A DNA stretch of 64,000 nt. Source: Terriglobia bacterium (GTDB lineage: Bacteria; Acidobacteriota; Terriglobia; Bryobacterales; UBA6623). A program made the translations under genes and the position numbers. Each line of letters starts with the position of its first letter. Position 1 is the first letter of the stretch. The stretch is from the NCBI GenBank assembly GCA_009841225.1, contig VXMF01000048.1, positions 62,001 to 126,000 on the forward strand. The letters are read 5' to 3'. Of this stretch, positions 1 to 10,023 are shown piece by piece. Under the pieces are notes generated by a model. That model did no database searches. It was not told the origin of the DNA and was given only the letters and a program-made list of their open reading frames with translations.

Positions 1-699
<699 letters not shown>

Positions 700-2244
700 A
701 AGCTTCGCACTGCCGAGCGCGGATCGCTAACCAGCGGTTCGCCGAAAAGGTTGAACGATGTGTTGTAGAGAACGGGCAGGCCGCTGACGCGGCCGGCCTC
801 GTTCAGCAGGTCCCAGTACAGGCGGTTGTCAGCCCGGCTCACCACGTGCAGCCGGATGCGTTCGCCGTCCAGCAGGGCAGACTCGAAGGTCTTGCGATGG
901 GCGGGCTTGACACGCGAGACCGTCGCGAGATAGCGGGAAGCCGGGGTGCTCTCGAAGTACTCCTCCACGGCTTCCTCGGGGACGGACGCTGCGAACTTGC
1001 GGAAGTTCTCTCGGCGCTTGATATATACGTTGAGATTCTCTGTGGAATAAGGATTTAGCGGCGATGCCAGAATGCTGCGGTTGCCGAGCGCCCTCGGGCC
1101 GAACTCGGTGCGGCCTTGGAACCAAGCCAAGATCTGGTCGTCAGCCAAGCGCTCCACCGCCGAGCCGATCAGCTCGGCATCCGTGAGCAGGAAGCGGAAG
1201 TTGAGCTTGCAATTCTCCAAGACCTGGCTGATGTCCTCTTTGCCGTAGCGAGGCCCGAGGAAGAGGTCCCTCAGCGGCACTCGCTCCGAGCGTTTCAGTA
1301 CCCTGTGCCAAGCGTGGTACACCCCGCCAACCGCTGTCCCGGCGTTGCCAGCGGCGGGCTGGACAAAGACCTCCCCGAACTTCCCGCTGCGCTCGAGTGC
1401 TTCCACGAGCAAGGCGTTCATGGCGATACCGCCTGCCAAGCAGAGATGGCTAGCGTCGCCTGCCAATCGCAAGACGGCGTCTGCGACCGCCTGATGCATG
1501 CTGGCGGCGAGGTCGCGTTGCATCGCGTCGGAAATGCTAGCGGAGGGCTCCAGCCCCAGCTCGCGGTAGAACTTGTCGCTGAATGCCCCCTGCGTCGGGC
1601 GTGCCGGATCGAAGTAGCTATGGTCCAAAGTCGGCAGCCGGCCCGCTCGGCTACCCATCATGGCGGCGAATAGGTCGCTGTAACGCGGCTCGCCGGATAG
1701 CGCGAGCCACTGGACCTTGTGTTCCTCTCGCCCCGAGCGAAATCCCAGCAGCTCCGTCACGCGGCTGTAGACCACTGCCGGGGAGTCTGGAGCGTACAGG
1801 TCCTCCTCGGATTCGAGGCCGGCGCCCCGGCCCCGCCAGACCGCGCCACAGCGCATGTCGCCTTGGCGATCCAGGGTTAGCACGCGAGCTTCGTCAAACG
1901 GCGACGCATAGTATGCACTGGCAGCGTGGGCATCGTGGTGGTCCGTGACCACGATGCGGGCCCGCGGAAACAGGGACCTCAGGTGAATTTGAAACGTGTT
2001 GTCCGCCCCTCTGCCTAGCGGCCGCACCAGCGCCACGCAATCAACTTCTTCGGCAGTCGCGTCGGCTAGGTCTAGGCACGCGTGGATGGCACGGGTCGGC
2101 AAGCCGCCCCGATGCGTCTCTCGTGAGAGCTTCTCCTCCTCGATGGCGGCCACGATAGCCCCATCGCACATGACAGCGGCCGCACCATCGTGCAACCAGC
2201 CCCCGATTCCAAGTAGCAGCATGGTCGAAATACTCCGGGCGAAC

Positions 2245-3684
2245 TCAGGCCCTGCGCAGACGTTCCACCGCGCGCTGCTGGCCAACCAGCGTGAACACGC
2301 GAAAGGCGCTCGGACCGACCGGCTGTCCGGTCAGTGCCGCCCGCGAGCCGTTGATGAGGAGGCCTGCCTTGACCTGCTCTTGAGCGGCCAGCGAACGCAG
2401 CTCGGCCTCGATGTTTTCCTCCGTGAAATCCGACAACGCCTCCAAGCGGTCGGCAAGGTGCTTGAGCAGAGCGCGGACCCCCGGTTTGTTTAAGTTTTCC
2501 TTTGCCTTGGGCTCGAAATCGAAGTCTTCCACGAAGTAGGCCCGACAGCGAAGCTGGAAGTCAGTGAGCAAGTTCAAGCGGGAACGCAGGTCATCGACCG
2601 CTGCGGCAAACCAGTCGCGCCGACCGGCGCCGAACGCATCGTCCCACCAACCCGCTTCGCGCAAGGCTCGCTCCGCGAACGGGAGCAGGTCTTCAACTGG
2701 CATTGTCCTGAGGTGCTGTCCGTTCAGCCACAGCGCCTTGGGGTCGACTTGTTCAGCCCTTCCGTCTTCGCCGAACTGGACGGTTGCGTTGGTTCGCAGC
2801 ACGTTCTCGATCTGGAACAGGTCCTGGATCTCCTTCAGAGTCAGGACCTCGCGGTTGTCTTTGGGGGACCAGCCCAGCAGGCAGAGGTAATTGATGAAAC
2901 CAGAGGGAAGGAAGCCCATGTCGCGGTAGCTGGTCACGCTGACGATCGCGCCGTGGCGGCGCTTAGACAGTTTTGAGCCGTCGGGCCCGAGCAGCAGCGG
3001 AAGGTGCCCGAATGTGGGCACATCGTACCCGAGCGCTTCGAACAACATGATGTGCTTGAAGGTGTTGGCGAGATGGTCTTGGCCGCGGATCACATGGGTG
3101 ATCTTGAGATCGCCATCGTCCACGGTAGAAGCGAGGTGATAGGTGGGCAGGCCGTTACTGCGCAGAAGGGCAAAGTCCTCGATGTCGGCGTACTTGCGAA
3201 ACTGCTTTCGCAGCACGAGGTCCTTGAACGCCACGCCGTCAGGCCGTTCGCGGGGGACACGGAATCGGACGGCGAAGGGCTCGCCCGCCCCTGCCCTCCG
3301 ATCGCTCTCGGCGGAAGACATCTCGCGCATGCCGGGATTGCACAGCCAAGGAGCGCCGTCGGTGCGATCCTCCCGAGTGTCACTTTCGACGGTGAAGTCG
3401 CGATAGGCGACGCCGGCGTCCAGCAGCGAACGGGCTGCCTGGATGTGCACGCTGCGGCGGTCAGACTGCGAGTGCTGCTCGTCCCACGGCAGGTCCAGCC
3501 ACTTCAGACCGTCCAAGATCGAGCGCAGCGATTCTTCGGAGTTCCGACCTGTGTCGGTGTCGTCGATGCGAAGGACCATCTGGCCGCCCGTCGAGCGAGC
3601 GAAAAACCAGTTGAAGACATAGGTCCGCGCTCCGCCGATATGCAAGAAGCCCGTCGGCGACGGCGCAAAGCGAACGCGGTTCAT
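2245..3684 (-). CDS. gltX: Glutamate--tRNA ligase
   Basis: A class I aminoacyl-tRNA synthetase of 479 residues, the normal bacterial length, which charges tRNA(Glu) with glutamate in the cytoplasm. The ATP-binding HIGH motif appears as HIGGA at residues 15-19 after RFAPSPTG, and the KMSKS loop as SKLSKRR at about 237-243, followed by HGAIV. The C-terminal third is the helical anticodon-binding region. The ATG at 3684 starts MNRVRFAPSPTG exactly where the family starts; 14 further in-frame codons upstream are not conserved. It is followed closely by the carbamoyltransferase gene. About 210 bases separate it from the dehydrogenase gene upstream on the same strand. Confidence 0.97.
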   Translation of the reverse strand: MNRVRFAPSPTGFLHIGGARTYVFNWFFARSTGGQMVLRIDDTDTGRNSEESLRSILDGLKWLDLPWDEQHSQSDRRSVHIQAARSLLDAGVAYRDFTVESDTREDRTDGAPWLCNPGMREMSSAESDRRAGAGEPFAVRFRVPRERPDGVAFKDLVLRKQFRKYADIEDFALLRSNGLPTYHLASTVDDGDLKITHVIRGQDHLANTFKHIMLFEALGYDVPTFGHLPLLLGPDGSKLSKRRHGAIVSVTSYRDMGFLPSGFINYLCLLGWSPKDNREVLTLKEIQDLFQIENVLRTNATVQFGEDGRAEQVDPKALWLNGQHLRTMPVEDLLPFAERALREAGWWDDAFGAGRRDWFAAAVDDLRSRLNLLTDFQLRCRAYFVEDFDFEPKAKENLNKPGVRALLKHLADRLEALSDFTEENIEAELRSLAAQEQVKAGLLINGSRAALTGQPVGPSAFRVFTLVGQQRAVERLRRA

Positions 3685-3894
3685 GGACGGGATGGGAAGA
3701 GGCCGCAGGCAAGCGACCCCACGCAATGCGCTAAGCCCAGTATATCGGCATCCCAGGCTGGAGGCGCAGTTTGGATTCCGGGCGTCCCAGCGTGGACGGC
3801 GTGCTGATCACGGCCACGCAGAGTCTGCGATAGCGAGCGGAGGGTCCGGAACCCGACGGGGATTCCCGACTGGCTCGTTGCCATTCATGAGGCT

Positions 3895-4926
3895 CTATTC
3901 CGGAACGATCACGATCTTGCCGAAGTGCTCCTTGGCGGCCATCCTCTCGTGCGCTCCCCGGACATCGCTTAGCGGAAAAGACCTGTCCAATACCGGCTTG
4001 AGCAGGCCGCGCTCGAAGAAGCGCAGCAGGTCGTAAAGTTCTCCCATGGTCCCCATATACGAACCATGCAGGCTTAGGTGCTTGGCGAACAGGTGCCCGA
4101 GATTTAGAGTGGTCTCGAATCCCGTCGTCGCGCCGCAAGTGACTAGGCGTCCGTGACGCGCCATGGATGCCGCGGAATGGCCGAACGTCGCGGCGCCGAC
4201 ATGCTCGAAGACGAGGCTCGCGCCGCGCCGACCGGTGATCCTCTTCACTTCATCCTTGATCGACTGCTTGTAGTGATCAATGACATGGTCCGCGCCTAGA
4301 GCTTTGGCCTTGGCGAGCTTGTCGTCTCCGCCTGCCGTCGCGATGACACGGCAGTGGTGCAGCTTGGCAATCTGGATCGCGGCGATGCCCACGCCGCTGG
4401 ACCCACCGATCACCAGAACGTCTTCTAGCATGCGAATCTTGGCGATGCCCACCAGCATGTGCCAAGCCGTGAGAAACACCAGCGGCACCGAGGCGGCCTC
4501 CTCGTAGTTCAAGCCGCCCGGAATCGGCAGTGCGTTGGCCTCCGGAATCGCGACATACTCGGCGTTCAAGCCTGGATATACCGATCCGAACAGGCCGTAG
4601 TCAGGTGCCGCGTTGTCGACCCCATGAGCGGTCTCGAAACCGGCGGCGAGCGTCCGCCCCGGGGCGACCAAGATGCGGTCGCCGACCTTCACTCGCTCGC
4701 ACAGCTCGCCGACCTCGACTACTTCGCCAGCGGCATCGCTGCCGAGAACCCACGGAAATTGCAGCCTCAGAGTCGGCAAACCGCCGCGCACCCACAAGTC
4801 GAGATGGTTGAGCGAACAGGCCCTTACGCGGACCACTACTTCGTTCGCTCTCGGGCGAGGTTCGGGGGCGTCTTCATAGCGGATCACCTCGGGGCCGCCA
4901 CACTCGTGGATACGGGAAGCTTTCAT
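3895..4926 (-). CDS. Zinc-binding dehydrogenase, MDR superfamily (alcohol dehydrogenase/quinone reductase-like)
   Basis: A 343-residue medium-chain dehydrogenase/reductase acting on an alcohol, aldehyde or enone with NAD(P)H. The GroES-like N-domain carries CSLNHLDLWVRGG at about residues 37-49, with Cys37 at the position of the catalytic zinc ligand, and GSDAAGEVVEVG. The Rossmann dinucleotide site is IGGSSGVGIAAIQIAK at about 173-188. The four cysteines of a structural zinc lobe are missing, as in the quinone-reductase-like branch. The GT9 gene is transcribed divergently from 88 bases upstream. The family is certain; the substrate is unknown. Confidence 0.9.
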   Translation of the reverse strand: MKASRIHECGGPEVIRYEDAPEPRPRANEVVVRVRACSLNHLDLWVRGGLPTLRLQFPWVLGSDAAGEVVEVGELCERVKVGDRILVAPGRTLAAGFETAHGVDNAAPDYGLFGSVYPGLNAEYVAIPEANALPIPGGLNYEEAASVPLVFLTAWHMLVGIAKIRMLEDVLVIGGSSGVGIAAIQIAKLHHCRVIATAGGDDKLAKAKALGADHVIDHYKQSIKDEVKRITGRRGASLVFEHVGAATFGHSAASMARHGRLVTCGATTGFETTLNLGHLFAKHLSLHGSYMGTMGELYDLLRFFERGLLKPVLDRSFPLSDVRGAHERMAAKEHFGKIVIVPE

Positions 4927-5014
4927 AGTCTGCTACCGGGCTCCGGCCCGGCATCCGATTATACCGGCAGGCCTGTGTTGCTCTCTGCGAGCGGGTTCGC
5001 CATCCTGAAGGCTG

Positions 5015-6403
5015 GTGCGGGTCGCAAATCTTGTCAGCGGTGTGAAGGAGCACCAGCCCGGTTCTCGCGGCTTCACCGACTGCACCCGATCCTTGGCCGA
5101 GGCGGCGCTCTGCTCGAACCCTGAGTTGGCGGCGGCCGCTACGAAGGCCCTGTTCTCTGAACTCGTAGAGGAGTGGGCGGATCGCTTCGAGCCCTCGCAT
5201 TGCGCTACCTACGCTGCGTTCATGTCCGAGGTGCTGTATGCGCCAGGCTCTCCAGTTGCTGCCGTACTGGCAACTCTCGGGTACGGCGAGCCAGAAGAGC
5301 TGCTGGATCGCTATCACCGGATGGCGGCCGCTGGGAGGACGGCGGGCCTCGGCCGCCGCCATGTCAAGAAGGTGGCCGTCCTGTCTCGAATCACGCTAGG
5401 TGCCGATGTGGCGGTAACAAGGCCGTTGCTGCTTGCCGCCGCCCGTGCTTTCCCGGCGGCAGAGATCGAGTTCATCGGCCCTAAGAAGAACGCGGGCCTG
5501 ATCATAAGCGGTCATCGTATCGGTCACTGCGAGATTGCTTACAATCGTACCGCCTTGCTGGTTGACCGCCTACTGGCATGGAACCAGCTACGCGAGGCCG
5601 TGCAGGGCAGCGTCAACGGGCTGCGGCCTGATGATTACCTGATCGTTGATCCTGACAGTCGCCTGACGCAGTTGGGACTGCTGCCTGTCGTTCCGGACAG
5701 CTCGTATCACTTCTTCGAGAGCCGCTCTGCTGGTGGTGGAGGGGGCTCTAGTCTGGGTGCCCTCGCTCTACGGTGGTGTGGCCGAGTCTGGGGTGTTGAC
5801 GCTGCGGACGCGGGGAGGGTGCCCCCGCACGTTCCGCCAGCTTCATGCAAGCGTCTGCTGGATGAGGGTGATCGCCCTCTTGCAGCGGTAAGTTTCGGCG
5901 TTGGCGGCCGCGCGCCGAAGCGCGTCGGGGACCAGTTTGAGGACGGCCTGTTGGAGTTGCTCCGCCGGCGCGGCTTTCGGATCGTGCTCGACTACGGCTT
6001 GGGCGAGGAAGAAGCTCGCGTGGTAGATCAGCGCCTCGCCGCCTTTGCCGGTAGGGCTGGTGAGTTGTCTAGCGATCAGCCCGGATGGCCTAGCCAGACC
6101 GATCTCTTGACATGGCGCGGCAGCCTGGCGGCTTTCGGAGCGTGGACGGCTGCAGCAGATGTCTATGTGGGATACGATTCAGCGGCGGCCCATTTGGCCG
6201 CGGCGCACGCAACGCCTGTCATCGAGGTCTTTGCCGGGGCCCCCAGCGAACGGTTTCGCCATCGGTGGACGCCAGCTGGCCCGGCACCGGTCCATGTCCT
6301 GCCCTTCACAGGCTCCACCGACGTAGAGGCTCTGCTGCGAAAGGTCGACCAGATCGCGGCCGAAACGGTACTGTCGAAGCCCCGGCCGCGACTCGACGAA
6401 TAG
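5015..6403 (+). CDS. Glycosyltransferase family 9 (heptosyltransferase-like) protein
   Basis: A 462-residue protein whose C-terminal half matches the GT9 fold of ADP-heptose:LPS heptosyltransferases. It has VAVLSRITLGADVAVTRPLL and AEIEFIGPKKNAGL in the first Rossmann domain, and VYVGYDSAAAHLAAAHATPVIEVFAGAP, the nucleotide-sugar binding region, near residues 385-412. About 110 residues precede the domain with no recognised fold. The GTG at 5015 gives the longest frame, but a later start is possible because no clear ribosome site is visible. A role in lipopolysaccharide or surface glycan synthesis is inferred from the family only; no other LPS genes are nearby. Confidence 0.75.
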   Translation: MRVANLVSGVKEHQPGSRGFTDCTRSLAEAALCSNPELAAAATKALFSELVEEWADRFEPSHCATYAAFMSEVLYAPGSPVAAVLATLGYGEPEELLDRYHRMAAAGRTAGLGRRHVKKVAVLSRITLGADVAVTRPLLLAAARAFPAAEIEFIGPKKNAGLIISGHRIGHCEIAYNRTALLVDRLLAWNQLREAVQGSVNGLRPDDYLIVDPDSRLTQLGLLPVVPDSSYHFFESRSAGGGGGSSLGALALRWCGRVWGVDAADAGRVPPHVPPASCKRLLDEGDRPLAAVSFGVGGRAPKRVGDQFEDGLLELLRRRGFRIVLDYGLGEEEARVVDQRLAAFAGRAGELSSDQPGWPSQTDLLTWRGSLAAFGAWTAAADVYVGYDSAAAHLAAAHATPVIEVFAGAPSERFRHRWTPAGPAPVHVLPFTGSTDVEALLRKVDQIAAETVLSKPRPRLDE

Positions 6404-6547
6404 GGTTGACCGCAAGCTCGCGGCCGCAGCAGCCTAGGCGCGGCTCACCGGGAAGCATCACGGCAACCGGCCCTTGGCGCACTGAGCGGCCCGCCGTTCG
6501 TTCGTGCCATACTCAATGCAAGCTGTGATCGCGCCTAGACGGCGCTG

Positions 6548-6994
6548 ATGGTGATGGCATCCAAACCGAAACCTCCCGAGCGCAGTCGGGCGGAGGCTCC
6601 AAGGCCTAAGCTTTCAGCGCAAATCCCGCCGGTGCTGCTCGCCTGGCTGGTGCCAGGTGCCGGGCACTACTACCTAAAGCGTCCGTGGCATGCAGCCGCA
6701 CTGCTGCTTTCGATCGCCGGGATGTTCCTGGCAGGATTGGCCATGCAGGGTCGGATGTTCACGCCCATGACCGGGGACCTGTTCACCACGATCATGACCT
6801 ACGGCGGATACTTCGGCGACTTGTGCAACGGATCGCTCTACCTGCTGACGGTCTGGTTTGGCTACGAGCAGGACACAGTGCCGGGAGCTGTGCACGACTA
6901 CGGAACGAAATTCATCGTTTGCGCCGGGTTTCTGAACCTGTTGGCGATCGTCGACGCCTACGAGATCGCTTCCGGCAAGAGAGCCAGAGCCTGA
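6548..6994 (+). CDS. Small polytopic membrane protein, DUF6677-like
   Basis: A 148-residue protein with a basic, proline-rich head of about 25 residues and then three to four hydrophobic stretches: PPVLLAWLVPGAGHYYL, AAALLLSIAGMFLAGLAM, a segment after NGSLYLLTVWFGY, and FIVCAGFLNLLAIVDAYEI. The LVPGAGHYYLKRPW motif and overall layout fit the short membrane proteins common in Acidobacteriota; the DUF6677 label is from memory and was not searched. The stop overlaps the next start by one base, so it is translationally coupled to the next two genes. ATG at 6548 and 6554 are both usable. No function can be assigned. Confidence 0.7.
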   Translation: MVMASKPKPPERSRAEAPRPKLSAQIPPVLLAWLVPGAGHYYLKRPWHAAALLLSIAGMFLAGLAMQGRMFTPMTGDLFTTIMTYGGYFGDLCNGSLYLLTVWFGYEQDTVPGAVHDYGTKFIVCAGFLNLLAIVDAYEIASGKRARA

Positions 6995-7173
6995 TGTTCA
7001 GCCCGTCGCACCTCCAAGCGTCGCTCCTGTTTGCGCTGCTAGCATCCACGGTCATGGGGATCGTGGGGCGCTCCACGAACCGGGATCGACTGCACTATGG
7101 CCTGTACTGCTTCGGCTACTTCGTCGCGGCAATCTTCGTGCTCGGCTGGCTGATGCGCTTGGGGCACGGTTAG
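6994..7173 (+). CDS. 59-residue two-helix membrane protein, unknown function
   Basis: A very small protein with two hydrophobic segments, ASLLFALLASTVMGIVG and GLYCFGYFVAAIFVLGWLM, joined by a short polar loop STNRDRLH. The start codon overlaps the previous stop (TGATG), and its own stop overlaps the GTG start of the HAD gene (TAGTG). This double one-base overlap is the main evidence that it is a real, co-translated gene. I do not recognise the family. Its constant neighbours suggest it works with the membrane protein upstream. Confidence 0.7.
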   Translation: MFSPSHLQASLLFALLASTVMGIVGRSTNRDRLHYGLYCFGYFVAAIFVLGWLMRLGHG

Positions 7174-7919
7174 TGCCCGCCACCCACAACAGCGGTGACC
7201 GCGTTGCGTTCTACGACTTCGACGGCACGCTCGTGTCCGGAAACGTCGTGACGCGCTATGCGTGGGTCGCCAGGAGGCACCCCAGCCGCGCCCAGGCCAT
7301 TTGGCGATACGGAAAGACTGTTCTCGGCGTGCCGCTGTGGCTGGCGCTGGACGCGTTTTCCCGCCGCCTGTTCAACGTGGTCTTCTTCCGCCTCTATCGC
7401 GGCTTGCGCGAGGACTGGCTGCGGGCGCAGGCACCGGCCCTGTTCGAAGCCCAGATCCGGGGCGAGCAATTCAAGTTCGCGAAAGATCGCGTGGCGCTGG
7501 ATCGCGCCGCCGGCTACCGCACGGTATTGGTCACCGGAGGGATCGACTTGGAGATGCAGCCGGCGGCGGAGTACTTCGGATTCGACGACCTGCTAGCCAA
7601 TCGTCTGGAATTTCGCGATGGGATTGCGACCGGTGACATCGTTCCGCCGTTGCTCGCAGGGGAGGCCAAGGCGGCCGCGTTGCGCGACTACGCTGCTGCA
7701 AGCGGCGTGGACATGACCGCCTCATGTGCCTACTCGGACAGCGGCTCGGATCTCCCGATGCTCACCGCAGTGGGCAATCCCATCGCGACCAATCCGGATT
7801 CACGCCTGCGCAAGGAGGCGCGGGCCCGCGGCTGGGCGGTCCTCGATCTGAGCCGCTCCAGCGAGCTCGTTGTCGCTCCCGGGCAGGCGCGCGGGGACGA
7901 TTCCGAAGGCAGCGCCTAG
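7173..7919 (+). CDS. HAD-IB family phosphatase
   Basis: A 248-residue haloacid-dehalogenase superfamily hydrolase of subfamily IB, the group holding phosphoserine phosphatase and lipid-phosphate phosphatases. Motif I is FYDFDGTLVSG, with the nucleophile and acid Asp at about residues 15 and 17. Motif II is VLVTGG at about 120, the motif III lysine lies in GEAKAAAL, and motif IV is AYSDSGSDLPML near 190. It begins at a GTG overlapping the preceding stop, making it the last gene of a three-gene coupled unit with two membrane proteins. A membrane-lipid or phospho-metabolite substrate is possible but not shown. Confidence 0.88.
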   Translation: MPATHNSGDRVAFYDFDGTLVSGNVVTRYAWVARRHPSRAQAIWRYGKTVLGVPLWLALDAFSRRLFNVVFFRLYRGLREDWLRAQAPALFEAQIRGEQFKFAKDRVALDRAAGYRTVLVTGGIDLEMQPAAEYFGFDDLLANRLEFRDGIATGDIVPPLLAGEAKAAALRDYAAASGVDMTASCAYSDSGSDLPMLTAVGNPIATNPDSRLRKEARARGWAVLDLSRSSELVVAPGQARGDDSEGSA

Positions 7920-7958
7920 ATCAAGAGGGCTAGACTCTTTTCAGGAAGCGGCACAACA

Positions 7959-9611
7959 ATGTCCTCGTCAGCGGAACCAGTCGTCTTCGGCGAGCCGACC
8001 CCCAATGCTGTGGGACGGGCCGCGCTCGTGTCCGATACGGATTGCGTCCGAGAGCTCAGTGCTGCCTCGGCCGACCGCTTGCTGTGGTACGGCGAGGACT
8101 TGATCCGAGTCAAGCTGCCCGCTGGCACGAGGGTGATCTATCCGAAGCCGAGCATTCCCGGCCTCCCGGACCGCGATGCCGCCATTCGCTTTGCGTTGGA
8201 TCACCCTGAGCAGGCGGCTCCGCTACGCTCTCAGCTCCGTCCGGGGGCCAAGGTAACGATCGCCATCGACGATATCTCGTTGCCGCTGCCCAAGATGAAC
8301 CGCCCCGACTTGCGCCAGTCGGTGCTCGCGATCCTGCTGGAGATGCTGGAGCAAGAGGGCGTGACCGATGTCGAGATGGTCATTGCCAATTCGTTCCACC
8401 GCCGCATGGAGCCCTTCGAGATCCGCTGGAGCGTGGGCCGGGAAATCTTCGACGCCTTCTATCCCCACCGTCTCTACTGCCACGACGGCGAGGATCCCGA
8501 GGGCATCGTCGAACTTGGCGAGACCGAGCTTGGCGAGAAGGTGCGGATCCACCGCCGCGCGGCCGAGTCCGACCTGCTCATCTACGTCAACATCAACCTC
8601 GTGCCGATGGACGGAGGCAACAAGTCGGTAGGCGTCGGCCTCTGCGACTATACCTCGCTGCGAGCCCATCACAATCCGCAGACGATCCGCGCGTCGGACT
8701 CGTACTTCGACCACACCAAGTCGCCGCTGACTGACTCGTGCAACCGCATGGGCCGCGTGGTCAACGACAAACTCAACGTCTTCCATATCGAGACGGTGGT
8801 CAACAACCAGATGTTCGACCCGCGCATGCAGTTCTTCGTCAAGCCTGAGGACGAATGGAACGCACTCGACAAAGTGACGTTTCGCATAGCCCAGGTCGGC
8901 TTGGGAGCCATGCCGAGGCAGTTGAAGCGCAAGGTGCTCTTCTCAGTGCCGGCACCCTACGAATTGATCGCCGTCCATGCCGGCGCGACCGACGCCGTGC
9001 ACGCCAAGACGCTTGCGTACAACTACCAGCAATACTGCGTCCCGGTTGACGGGCAGGCGGATGTCGCGGTGTTCGGCGTCCCGTTCATCTGCCCCTACAA
9101 CGTCAACGCGCCGATGAACCCGATTCTCGTGCGCTGCCTGACCCTGGGCTACTTCTTCAACATGTATCGCGGTGCGCCGATCTTGAAACAGGGGGGGGTG
9201 TTCATCCTGACACACCCGCTGTACAACGAGTTCAGCCCATCTCACCACGCCGCTTACCACGAGTTTTTTCACCGCTGTTTGTCCGAAACAAATGATGCCG
9301 ACGAGCTGCAGCATAGGTACGAGGCCGAGTTCGCGCACGACTCCGCCTACAGCGAGATGTATCGCAACGGCTACGGCTACCACGGTGTTCATCCGCTGTA
9401 CATGTGGTACTGGGCCGAGAACGGTGCCAAGCATTGCGGTCAGGTCATTGTCGTGGGAGCGGAGGACCGGGAGTCAGCCCGGATCATGGGCTGGGAATGC
9501 GCAGACACCTTGGCCGAGGCGCTGGAAATGGCACAGACCTTCCTCGGCAAGCGTCCCAGCGTGGCGCACGTCCACATCCCTCCGATCAACATGGTCGACG
9601 TAGCCGCCTGA
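7959..9611 (+). CDS. LarA-superfamily (DUF2088) protein, lactate racemase-like
   Basis: A 550-residue protein related to nickel-pincer lactate racemase and the wider LarA homologue group of alpha-hydroxyacid racemases/epimerases. Seen features are IAIDDISLPLP at about 101-111 (the LarA substrate/nucleotide segment), MVIANSFHRRM with a histidine at about 147, and MDGGNKSVGVGL at about 217-228. The lysine of GGNK lies where LarA attaches its cofactor, and HHNP follows. LarA proper has about 425 residues, so this is a long homologue. No larB, larC or larE maturation genes are nearby, so the cofactor must be supplied elsewhere or may be absent. AGGAAG precedes the ATG by 10 bases. Confidence 0.75.
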   Translation: MSSSAEPVVFGEPTPNAVGRAALVSDTDCVRELSAASADRLLWYGEDLIRVKLPAGTRVIYPKPSIPGLPDRDAAIRFALDHPEQAAPLRSQLRPGAKVTIAIDDISLPLPKMNRPDLRQSVLAILLEMLEQEGVTDVEMVIANSFHRRMEPFEIRWSVGREIFDAFYPHRLYCHDGEDPEGIVELGETELGEKVRIHRRAAESDLLIYVNINLVPMDGGNKSVGVGLCDYTSLRAHHNPQTIRASDSYFDHTKSPLTDSCNRMGRVVNDKLNVFHIETVVNNQMFDPRMQFFVKPEDEWNALDKVTFRIAQVGLGAMPRQLKRKVLFSVPAPYELIAVHAGATDAVHAKTLAYNYQQYCVPVDGQADVAVFGVPFICPYNVNAPMNPILVRCLTLGYFFNMYRGAPILKQGGVFILTHPLYNEFSPSHHAAYHEFFHRCLSETNDADELQHRYEAEFAHDSAYSEMYRNGYGYHGVHPLYMWYWAENGAKHCGQVIVVGAEDRESARIMGWECADTLAEALEMAQTFLGKRPSVAHVHIPPINMVDVAA

Positions 9612-10023
9612 GCCGGGGACCTAGGGAAGGGTCGGGCTGTCGGCAGCGCCGACCCCTTTGCGTCCGGTGACTCGCGCCTGGCAGCGAGCGGTCTGCCGGG
9701 GGTGGACATCGCGCCACCTAGGTCTGGCCTCGCAGCGAGGCCTGCCTGCCCAGGGTCCGTTGTTTCGGAACACGATTGTTTATAGGGGGAATAGAAATTA
9801 TCTGCTTCCGCTTTGTGATCACACGTAGTTAGACTGCAAGTTAAGGGTCTTTATGGACCCGAGAACATGTGCAAGTGAGAGCTCGGAACGAAAAAAGACA
9901 AGATCATTCCTGCCATGTTTGCAAAGATTTCATGGAATTCTGCGGCCCTTGAAGTGCCCGAATTCACATCAATTCAATGACGTGCTCTTGGCGTCAACGT
10001 ACTTTGGAGGTACACACTGAGCC
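9612..10023. other. Intergenic region upstream of amt, with a candidate terminator at its left end
   Basis: No convincing gene is present. The first 50 bases hold a hairpin that may end the LarA-like transcript. The stretch from about 9765 to 9960 is clearly more A+T-rich than its surroundings and probably holds the promoter for the ammonium transporter. I looked for a sigma-54 GG-N10-GC element, which would be expected for nitrogen control, and found no good match. Confidence 0.5.
9629..9659 (+). terminator. Candidate terminator after LarA-like gene
   Basis: GGGTCGG at 9629-9635 pairs with CCGACCC at 9649-9655, giving a 7-bp stem with a 13-base loop, followed by CTTTG. The short T run makes it a weak rho-independent terminator. 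Confidence 0.4.

Noticed and set aside
9765-10023. Possible sigma-54 promoter upstream of amt
   Set aside because: No GG-N10-GC element with the expected flanks could be found here or before the PII genes.
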